A stretch of 64,000 nucleotides of DNA from Bacteroidales bacterium UBA7569. GTDB lineage: Bacteria > Bacteroidota > Bacteroidia > Bacteroidales > Paludibacteraceae. Position numbers and translations under genes: made by a program. Each line of letters begins with the position of its first letter. The stretch's first letter is position 1. The notes under the pieces are model-generated. The model saw only the letters and a list, made by a program, of their open reading frames with translations. It did not search any database and had not been told where the DNA came from. The DNA is taken from the NCBI GenBank assembly GCA_002477945.1, contig DLLF01000006.1, positions 40,455 through 104,454 of the forward strand, in the 5' to 3' direction. Of this stretch, positions 58,088-64,000 are shown one piece after another.

Positions 58088-58138
58088 TGAATGTTTACAC
58101 AACGGAATAATCCTTATTGTGTATATCACTCAAATATG
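58060..58138 (-). ncRNA. tracrRNA of the type II-C CRISPR system
   Basis: About 79 nt on the minus strand, divergent from cas9. The anti-repeat (complement of 58117-58135) reads ATTTGAGTGATATACACAA, complementary over 19 contiguous bases to the minus-strand repeat of the array. It is followed by TAAGGATTATTCCG, a nexus-like small hairpin, then a tail and a Rho-independent terminator. A full-consensus promoter lies just upstream. The anti-repeat fixes the crRNA strand: crRNAs must be read on the minus strand, with the repeat starting GTTGTGTATATCACTCAAAT. The exact 5' end (about 58137-58139) is estimated from the promoter. Confidence 0.92.
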
Positions 58139-58143
58139 TGCCG

Positions 58144-58175
58144 CAAAGATAATGTATATTTCTAATACTTGCAAA
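58144..58175 (-). promoter_or_regulatory. Promoter of the tracrRNA
   Basis: On the minus strand TTTG (complement of 58172-58175), a 20-base spacer and TATCTTTG (complement of 58144-58151). Confidence 0.85.
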
Positions 58176-58190
58176 TGGTATAATGAAAAC

Positions 58191-58221
58191 ATTGTAATAC
58201 TATTGTAATTTTGTATATTTG
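58191..58221 (+). promoter_or_regulatory. Promoter of cas9
   Basis: ATTG at 58191-58194, a 19-base spacer and TATATTTG at 58214-58221, 40 bases before the cas9 ATG. It is back to back with the tracrRNA promoter. Confidence 0.75.
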
Positions 58222-58261
58222 CCACATCAAACAGATGAACCTTATATATAACTAACATACC

Positions 58262-61200
58262 ATGGCAACAAAGAAAATCCTCGGCTTGGATTTAGGCACC
58301 AACAGCATCGGCTGGGCACTCATTGAAACAGAAGATAGTAACCCCAAATCCATTCTGGCGATGGGCAGTCGCATTGTGCCCCTAAGTACAGACGATAGTA
58401 CGCAATTTGCAAAGGGACAGGCAATTACCAAGAATGCAGACCGCACTCAAAAGCGAACCGCCCGCAAAGGGCTCAATCGCTATCAGATGCGCCGTGCCAT
58501 GCTGACTGAAGAATTGAGACGCCATGGTATGTTGCCCGAAAGAACAGATGAGAATATCATGGACCTTTGGCGTTTGCGTAGTGATGCAGCCACGGATGGT
58601 AAACAACTTTCTTTGCCGCAGATAGGTCGTGTCTTGTACCATATCAACCAAAAACGGGGCTACAAACATTCCAAGGCGGATAATTCTGCTAATACCAAGC
58701 AAACGAAATATGTAGAGGCGGTTAATCAACGCTACCGTGATATACAAGCCTGTCATCAGACCATTGGGCAATACTTTTATGAGCAGTTGTTGTCAAGTGC
58801 GGTTCAAACACCTTCGGGATCGTACTATACGTATCGTATCAAAGACAAAGTACTTCCACGCGAAGCATACATCGCTGAGTTTGACCAAATTATGAAAGTG
58901 CAGCGGGTATTCTATCCCGATGTGCTGACAGACGAGTTGGTTGATACGTTGCGCAATCATATTATATTCTACCAACGTCCGCTGAAGTCTTGCAAGCATC
59001 TGGTCAGTCTGTGTGAGTTCGAAAAGCGTCCGTTCAAGCGGGAGGATGGGCAGATTGTCTATAGTGGTCCAAAATGTGCACCGCGCACTTCCCCCTTGGC
59101 ACAATTTTGCACCGTATGGGAGGCGGTCAACAATATCACTCTCACCAATCGTCAAAACGAAACGTTTGAAATCACGCAGGAACAACGTGTCGCGATGGCG
59201 GATTTCCTCAATCAGCATGACAAAATGGGGGTAAAGGACTTGCAGAAGATATTGGGTATCTCGCCCAAAGACGGTTGGTGGGCAGGCAAAGCCATCGGCA
59301 AGGGACTGAAAGGCAACACCACATTTACGCAACTGCGCGAGGCGTTGGGCAATCTGCCTAATGCCGAACACTTGTTGAAGATGAAGTTGTCTATGGTGGA
59401 TGCCGCCGTGGATACCACCACGGGTGAACTCATCCGACAGGTCTCGCCGCAAGTGGAGGAAGAGCCGTTATTCCGCTTGTGGCATCTGGTCTATTCGTTA
59501 CAGAATGAGGATGAACTGCGCAAGGCTTTGCGTAAGCAGTTTGGTATCGACGATGAAGAGGTTCTTGACAAGTTGTGTAAGATAGACTTTGTGAAACCCG
59601 GCTATGCAAACAAATCCCATAAGTTTATTCGCAAACTGTTGCCCTACCTTATGGAGGGATACCAATACCATGAAGCGTGTGCGCATATCGGTGTCAATCA
59701 CTCGGATAGCCTTACTGCAGAGCAAAATGCGGCACGACCGCTATTAGACAAAATACCTCTCTTGGAGAAGAACGAACTGCGCCAACCTGTCATCGAAAAG
59801 ATACTCAATCAGATGATTAACGTGGTTAATGCCCTCAAAGCGGAGTATGGTGACATTGATGATGTGCGCATTGAGTTGGCTCGCGAACTGAAATCCTCCA
59901 AAGACGAGCGCGAGGCGGCATTCAAACGCAACAATGAGAATGAGCGGCAAAACAAAATATATGAGAATAGAATACGTGAGTATGGCATACAACCGTCCCG
60001 CTCGCGTATTCAGAAATACAAGATGTGGGAGGAAAGCAATCACCTGTGTTTCTATTGTGGTAAGCCTGTGAATGTCACGGATTTCCTCGCAGGCGCAGAG
60101 GTGGAAATCGAGCATATTATCCCGCAAAGCGTGCTGTTCGATGATAGTTACAGCAACAAAGTCTGTGCCTGCCGTGCTTGCAATCAAGCCAAAGGAAACT
60201 TGACCGCGCGTGAGTTTATGGAGAAACACTCCAAAGAGGAATATGATTCTTATCTCCGGCGTGTGGATGATGCTTTCAATGCACACCGCATCAGCAAAAC
60301 CAAACGCGACCATCTCTTGTGGCGCAAGGAGGATATTCCGCAAGATTTCATCGACCGCCAACTCCTTCAGAGTCAATATATTGCCAAGAAAGCGGCAGAG
60401 ATTCTTCGTCAAGGCTATCGCAATGTGTACGCCACCAGCGGCAGTGTGACGGATTTCCTGCGACACCAATGGGGATACGATGAAATCCTGCATCGTCTTA
60501 ATTTGCCCCGTTACCAACAGGTGGAGGGGCTGACAGAAGATGTTACCTACGACCACTGCGGGCAAGAACACCAACAGGAGCGCATAAAAGGTTGGACGAA
60601 ACGCCTCGACCACCGTCATCATGCCATTGATGCGCTGACTATCGCACTCACGCAACAAAGTGTCATTCAGCGACTGAATACGCTCAACAACTCACGTGAG
60701 CAAATGTTTGACGAGTTAGGAAAACGTACTGATACTCCCGAATATACGGAGAAACGGTCTTTGCTGGAGAAATGGGTAGACGCTCAGCCGCATTTCTCCG
60801 TACAGGAAGTTACGGACAAAGTGGATGGTATCTTGGTCTCATTCCGTGCAGGGAAACGTGCTGCTACGCCCGCTAAACGTGCTGTCTATCAGAATGGTAA
60901 GCGGCATATCGTGCAAACAGGGTTGCAGGTGCCGCGTGGTGCGCTCTCCGAAGAAACCGTGTATGGCAAATTGGGCAATAAGTATGTGGTGAAATATCCG
61001 CTTGGTCATCAGAGTATGAAGATGGATGACATTGTCGATCCCACCATTCGGGAGATAGTACGCACACGCCTCAATGCCTTTGGGGGCAAGGCGAAAGACG
61101 CTTTTGCCGAACCGCTCTATTCGGATGCGGCGCATCAAATGCAAATCAAGACGGTACGTTGCTATACGGGACTGCAAGACAAGGCTGTCGTGCCGGTACG

Positions 61201-61759
61201 TTTCAATGCGCAAGGTGAACCTGTCGGCTTTGTCAAGATGGGAAACAACCACCACATCGCCATATATCGTGATGCCAAAGGGCAATACCAAGAATCGGTG
61301 GTCTCGTTTTGGCAGGCGGTGGAGCGCAAGCGTTATGGCATACCCGTGGTGATAGAGCAACCGCACGAAGTCTGGGATAAACTGATAAACAGCGACAATA
61401 TCCCGCAAGATTTTCTTGAAACGTTGCCGCATGATGATTGGCAGTTTGTCGTGTCGTTGCAGCAAAATGAGATGTTTATCCTCGGTATGGATGACGCTGA
61501 TTTTGAGGCGGCTATGGAGCAAAAAGACTATCGCACACTCAACAAGTACCTGTATCGTGTGCAGAAAATATCCTCCAAAGAGTACTGTTTCCGTTATCAT
61601 ACAGAGACAAGCGTGGATGACAAATACGATGGTGTTATTAATAAAAGTATTAGTATGGAATTACAAAAATTGAAACGCCTAACTAGTATAAGTGCCTTCT
61701 TCTCCCAACATCCCCACAAAGTCCGTGTTAACCTTTTAGGCGAAGTCTCTGCATTATGA
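58262..61759 (+). CDS. cas9: Cas9, type II-C RNA-guided DNA endonuclease
   Basis: 1165 residues, between compact II-C enzymes (about 980-1080) and the common Bacteroidota ones (about 1400). RuvC-I is KILGLDLGTNSIGWAL with Asp10. An Arg-rich bridge helix follows (RTQKRTARKGLNRYQMRRAM, about 61-80). RuvC-II is VRIELAREL with Glu538. The HNH domain has EIEHIIPQS with His618, then Asn632 and Asn641 at the SpCas9 spacing (840, 854, 863), and a zinc site C596-FY-C599 with C637-RA-C640. RuvC-III is DHRHHAIDAL with His786, His787 and Asp790. All catalytic residues are present, so it should cut both strands. The C-terminal 370 residues would hold the PAM-reading part. cas1 overlaps its stop as ATGA. 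Confidence 0.98.
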   Translation: MATKKILGLDLGTNSIGWALIETEDSNPKSILAMGSRIVPLSTDDSTQFAKGQAITKNADRTQKRTARKGLNRYQMRRAMLTEELRRHGMLPERTDENIMDLWRLRSDAATDGKQLSLPQIGRVLYHINQKRGYKHSKADNSANTKQTKYVEAVNQRYRDIQACHQTIGQYFYEQLLSSAVQTPSGSYYTYRIKDKVLPREAYIAEFDQIMKVQRVFYPDVLTDELVDTLRNHIIFYQRPLKSCKHLVSLCEFEKRPFKREDGQIVYSGPKCAPRTSPLAQFCTVWEAVNNITLTNRQNETFEITQEQRVAMADFLNQHDKMGVKDLQKILGISPKDGWWAGKAIGKGLKGNTTFTQLREALGNLPNAEHLLKMKLSMVDAAVDTTTGELIRQVSPQVEEEPLFRLWHLVYSLQNEDELRKALRKQFGIDDEEVLDKLCKIDFVKPGYANKSHKFIRKLLPYLMEGYQYHEACAHIGVNHSDSLTAEQNAARPLLDKIPLLEKNELRQPVIEKILNQMINVVNALKAEYGDIDDVRIELARELKSSKDEREAAFKRNNENERQNKIYENRIREYGIQPSRSRIQKYKMWEESNHLCFYCGKPVNVTDFLAGAEVEIEHIIPQSVLFDDSYSNKVCACRACNQAKGNLTAREFMEKHSKEEYDSYLRRVDDAFNAHRISKTKRDHLLWRKEDIPQDFIDRQLLQSQYIAKKAAEILRQGYRNVYATSGSVTDFLRHQWGYDEILHRLNLPRYQQVEGLTEDVTYDHCGQEHQQERIKGWTKRLDHRHHAIDALTIALTQQSVIQRLNTLNNSREQMFDELGKRTDTPEYTEKRSLLEKWVDAQPHFSVQEVTDKVDGILVSFRAGKRAATPAKRAVYQNGKRHIVQTGLQVPRGALSEETVYGKLGNKYVVKYPLGHQSMKMDDIVDPTIREIVRTRLNAFGGKAKDAFAEPLYSDAAHQMQIKTVRCYTGLQDKAVVPVRFNAQGEPVGFVKMGNNHHIAIYRDAKGQYQESVVSFWQAVERKRYGIPVVIEQPHEVWDKLINSDNIPQDFLETLPHDDWQFVVSLQQNEMFILGMDDADFEAAMEQKDYRTLNKYLYRVQKISSKEYCFRYHTETSVDDKYDGVINKSISMELQKLKRLTSISAFFSQHPHKVRVNLLGEVSAL

Positions 61760-62682
61760 TCAAGCGCGTCCTCTGTTTCACCAACCCCGCCTACTTGAGC
61801 CTCCGCCTCAAGCAGATGGTCATCGAAATCCCAGAAGTGGTCTATGGCAAGGGTTTGCTCGACTCGCTCCGCCAACAGGGGGTGCGCACCGTTCCAATCG
61901 AGGACATCGGTGTGGTGGTGCTTGACAACAAGCAAATCACTGTCACACAAGCCCTTATAGCGGAACTCCTTGACAACAACGTCGCCATCGTCACCTGCGA
62001 CGACCGTCATCATCCCGTCGGGCTCTTCCTTCCCTTGGACGGTCACAACCTCCAAAACGAGCGTTTCCGCGAGCAACTCAACGCCTCCGAACCCCTCCGC
62101 AAGCAGATGTGGCAGCAGACCGTCACCTCCAAAATCCTCGGACAAGCCTTCGTTCTGCGCACGCAACACATTGAGAACCAGAACCTCCTCGCATGGTCGA
62201 AGTCTGTCCGCTCTGATGACGCCGACAATCTTGAAGGGCGTGCGGCGGCATACTATTGGCGCAACATCTTCGGCGACACCTCTTTCGTCCGCGGGCAGGA
62301 GGGCGACCCGCCCAACAACCTCCTCAACTACGGCTACGCCATTGTTCGTGCCATGGTGGCACGCGCATTGGTCGCCGCAGGACTGCTCCCCACGCTCGGC
62401 ATTCACCACCACAACCGCTACAACGCCTACTGTCTCGCCGACGACATCATGGAGCCCTACCGCCCCTACGTGGACTTGCTCGTGCTGGAACTCCGCCAAC
62501 GTTACCCCGACATCTCCCAACTCACCACCGACATCAAACGCGACTTGCTGGGTATCAGCACGATAGACGTTCTCATCGAAGGCAAGCGCAGCCCGATGAT
62601 GATTGCCGTTCAGACTACGGCAAACAGCGTCCAACGTTGTTTCTCCGGCGAGTCCCGCAAAATCATTTACCCCGATTGGTAA
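61756..62682 (+). CDS. cas1: Cas1 CRISPR integrase
   Basis: 308 residues, usual for type II-C Cas1. With Cas2 it inserts new spacers at the array. Metal-binding residues are E160 (NLEGRAAAYYWRNIFG), H217 (TLGIHHHN) and D230 (LADDIMEPYRPYVDL). The start overlaps the cas9 stop by 4 bases, so the genes are translationally coupled. It is visibly richer in C-ending codons (ATC, CTC, GAC, AAC) than cas9, so cas9 and cas1 may have different histories. A 242-base gap, a small extra gene and then cas2 follow. Confidence 0.97.
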   Translation: MIKRVLCFTNPAYLSLRLKQMVIEIPEVVYGKGLLDSLRQQGVRTVPIEDIGVVVLDNKQITVTQALIAELLDNNVAIVTCDDRHHPVGLFLPLDGHNLQNERFREQLNASEPLRKQMWQQTVTSKILGQAFVLRTQHIENQNLLAWSKSVRSDDADNLEGRAAAYYWRNIFGDTSFVRGQEGDPPNNLLNYGYAIVRAMVARALVAAGLLPTLGIHHHNRYNAYCLADDIMEPYRPYVDLLVLELRQRYPDISQLTTDIKRDLLGISTIDVLIEGKRSPMMIAVQTTANSVQRCFSGESRKIIYPDW

Positions 62683-62757
62683 ATGAAGAAACCGTTACAC
62701 CACCATAACCATATTATTATGCGCCCCATATTATATCGTATCTTCTTCGGGTTAATT

Positions 62758-62790
62758 ACGGCAACGACACGGCAACGACACGGCAACGAC
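62758..62790 (+). repeat. Three tandem copies of an 11-bp unit between cas1 and the extra gene
   Basis: ACGGCAACGAC repeats exactly three times (62758-62768, 62769-62779, 62780-62790). The surrounding gap (62683-62924) shows only a spurious short frame and a small ACGGC-GCA-GCCGT hairpin near 62854. Confidence 0.8.
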
Positions 62791-62924
62791 AGCCGAGTAT
62801 CACGAGGGCTTGCCGCGACCATGACGAATGAATTTTGTGAACAATGTGTGATAATACGGCGCAGCCGTCCGTTTTATAAAAATTCCTAACTATATATTTT
62901 TCAACATCTTAAATCAACAATTCT

Positions 62925-63245
62925 ATGGCAAAAGCAGATTTGGAAGTCCCCTTTGCGGGCATTCACGGCAGAATCGGTCACGACAGTGAAATCTACTACA
63001 CCCAACGTTACGGCAAGACTGTCGTCTCCAACTATCCCAAGCACCGCAACCCCAAGACCATTTCCGACCACCAAAAGGCACTGAACACCAATTTCCAAAC
63101 TGCAGTCAAGCGTGCGGCTGCCGAACTCGCCGACTCTGTCCGCCGTGCCTATTGGCAGAATTTGTTCGACCACCAGCCCGCCCCGCCCAAATACAAAGTC
63201 CTCCGCAACTTCATCATCGCCCAACTCACCAAGAATCCCGAATGA
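62925..63245 (+). CDS. Uncharacterised small protein encoded between cas1 and cas2
   Basis: 106 residues, basic. The first half is beta-type (DLEVPFAGIHGRIGHDSEIY, YTQRYGKTVVSNYPKHRNPK) and the second helical (TISDHQKALNTNFQTAVKRA, ADSVRRAYWQNLF), ending QLTKNPE. The order G-x-GRIG, Y-x-x-YGKTVV, P-x-x-RNPKT, then a Q/N-rich helix recalls a family of short Bacteroidota proteins (DUF6266-like) often found in mobile or phage-like settings; the link is tentative. It has no Cas family mark. The strong C-ending codon bias resembles cas1. Its place inside the adaptation genes on the same strand suggests either an accessory adaptation factor or an insertion. Confidence 0.7.
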   Translation: MAKADLEVPFAGIHGRIGHDSEIYYTQRYGKTVVSNYPKHRNPKTISDHQKALNTNFQTAVKRAAAELADSVRRAYWQNLFDHQPAPPKYKVLRNFIIAQLTKNPE

Positions 63246-63359
63246 TATTCCTTCCGGTTCTTCTAAAGAGAACTTGTAGGAGTGACAATGCAAATAGTAA
63301 AATGGCTATAAATCTTCAAATAAATCGTACATCGTAAATTTGCAAATCGTACATATTTG

Positions 63360-63692
63360 ATGAGTCGTTTTAGTGAATATAGAATTATGTGGGTATTGGT
63401 GTTTTTCGATTTGCCGACGGATACGAAGAAGGAGCGTAAGGCGGCAGCCAAGTTCCGCAAGCAGTTGCTGGAGGATGGCTTCACGATGTTTCAGTTCTCT
63501 ATTTACCTGCGCCATTGCCCGAGCGCAGAGAATGCCGACGTGCATATACGGCGTGTGAAGGGCACCTTGCCCGAATATGGAAAGGTTGGCATCATGCGCA
63601 TTACGGACAAGCAGTTCGCCGACATGCTCTTGTTCGACTGCCAACATGCCGCCCCCTTGAACCAACCCGTCCAACAACTTGAACTTTTCTGA
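63360..63692 (+). CDS. cas2: Cas2 CRISPR-associated protein
   Basis: 110 residues from the ATG at 63360; a TTG directly before it (63357) is less likely. It is of type II-C Cas2 type: YRIMWVLVFFDLPTDTKKER with the conserved Asp17 at the end of strand 1, FRKQLLEDGFTMFQFSIYLR and GKVGIMRITDKQFADMLLF. It bridges two Cas1 dimers in spacer integration. It lies 115 bases after the extra gene. The gap contains AAATCGTACATCGTAAATTT, related to the 47-base repeats at 34.9 kb, and a TAAATTTG -7-like element (63335-63342), so cas2 may have its own promoter. Confidence 0.95.
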   Translation: MSRFSEYRIMWVLVFFDLPTDTKKERKAAAKFRKQLLEDGFTMFQFSIYLRHCPSAENADVHIRRVKGTLPEYGKVGIMRITDKQFADMLLFDCQHAAPLNQPVQQLELF

Positions 63693-63717
63693 TAGTAAAC
63701 AAAGTGCAACTTAGTAG

Positions 63718-63735
63718 TAAGCCAGAAACGGCTTA
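63718..63735. repeat. Small hairpin after cas2
   Basis: TAAGCC pairs with GGCTTA around AGAAAC, directly joined to the larger hairpin that follows. Confidence 0.6.
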
Positions 63736-63780
63736 TAGGAATAGAAAATGCGGTCATTTTGACCGCATTTTCTATTCCTA
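63736..63780. repeat. Perfect 21-bp inverted repeat between cas2 and the CRISPR array
   Basis: The left arm starts TAGGAATAGAAAATGCGGTC; the right arm is its exact complement over 21 bases with a TTT loop. It lies 46 bases from the first repeat. Without a T tract it may still stop transcription from either side: the cas operon going right and the pre-crRNA going left. Confidence 0.85.
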
Positions 63781-63825
63781 AAGTGACGTGTAAGTAACTG
63801 TTCTACTTCGCGTTGAACATATTCT

Positions 63826-64000
63826 GTTGTGTTCAGTGGGCGAAGTTACAAAATTTGAGTGATATACACAACGACGGGCTTTTTATAGTTATGAAAATTA
63901 TGGTTGTGTTCAGTGGGCGAAGTTACAAAATTTGAGTGATATACACAACGCTATTATTCTACATATCTGCAATGCCGGGGTTGTGTTCAGTGGGCGAAGT
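63826..64000 (-). CRISPR. Type II-C CRISPR array, cas2-proximal end (continues past the window)
   Basis: The repeats are 47 bp, at 63826-63872, 63903-63949 and 63980 onward (cut by the window edge), identical as far as seen. On the plus strand the repeat begins GTTGTGTTCAGTGGGCGAAG and ends ATATACACAAC. Its ends are inverted (GTTGTG/CACAAC). Two complete spacers of 30 bp are present (63873-63902 and 63950-63979). The tracrRNA anti-repeat shows that the crRNA strand is the minus strand, so this is the 3' end of the pre-crRNA, pointing at cas2. Confidence 0.97.

Noticed and set aside
61597..62634. A 345-codon minus-strand frame over cas1
   Set aside because: Antisense of cas1 caused by its C-rich third positions; no homology-like features.
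62683..62889. A 68-codon frame after cas1
   Set aside because: It crosses the 11-bp tandem repeats and a hairpin and has low-complexity, unlikely composition.
63781..63825. A degenerate extra repeat or a classical leader before the first CRISPR repeat
   Set aside because: No repeat-like match in this stretch, and the tracrRNA-based direction makes this the 3' end of the pre-crRNA, not its transcription start.

Overview
The window reads as chromosomal DNA of a member of the Bacteroidota, most likely order Bacteroidales. The basis is a SusC/SusD pair, many promoters of the Bacteroidota form (TTG or TTTG, about 20 bases, then TAnnTTTG), lineage proteins such as GldG, a PorT-like barrel and a DUF5063 protein, and a type II-C CRISPR-Cas locus with a 47-base repeat. 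No species is claimed.

Layout. 1-9.5 kb: end of a DUF3078-type outer-membrane protein, a small lipoprotein, tRNA-Leu(UAG), an M16 peptidase, then susC, susD and a surface lipoprotein. 9.6-12.9 kb: a membrane coiled-coil protein, an internally deleted M6-peptidase remnant, rplS and ybaK. 12.9-22.4 kb, minus strand: one operon tamB-yifB-uvrB-cls behind a clear promoter. 22.9-23.3 kb: a promoter and a terminator bracket about 378 bases without a credible gene, a candidate structured RNA. 23.4-29.5 kb: a plus-strand block of zinc-ribbon proteins (clan-CD caspase/gingipain-like peptidase, SPFH coiled-coil protein, Sel1 membrane protein, a small membrane protein) with two secreted paralogues.

29.6-34.8 kb is the most unusual part. 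Two near-identical 25-residue peptides, each with a Cys-Cys-Asp-Cys-Phe tail, sit behind a repeated 18-base box at the same 55-base spacing and are each followed by a strong hairpin. After them come a small unknown protein, two paralogous radical SAM/SPASM enzymes, a B12-binding-type radical SAM enzyme and a compact formyltransferase. This reads as a RiPP (ribosomally made, modified peptide) pathway that I cannot match to a described class.

35-54.7 kb is mostly housekeeping: an acetyltransferase, uvrA (apparently with an AUA start or a lost AUG), an AddB-like nuclease, tsaD with an exosortase-family gene, a C39-like cysteine peptidase lipoprotein with a partner, DUF5063 with an exonuclease and an RlmI-like methyltransferase, then a parvulin, GldG, a LysM/ligand-binding protein and a PorT-like barrel. 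54.8-57.6 kb: kduI-kduD-DUF4861, a uronate catabolism operon.

58.0-64.0 kb: a type II-C CRISPR system. A tracrRNA with its own promoter and terminator lies on the minus strand, divergent from cas9. Then come cas9 (1165 aa), cas1, an extra 106-aa gene, cas2, a perfect 21-bp hairpin and the array, which runs off the window. The anti-repeat shows that crRNAs are read on the minus strand, towards the cas genes. Intergenic gaps throughout carry three families of dispersed repeats, described separately.
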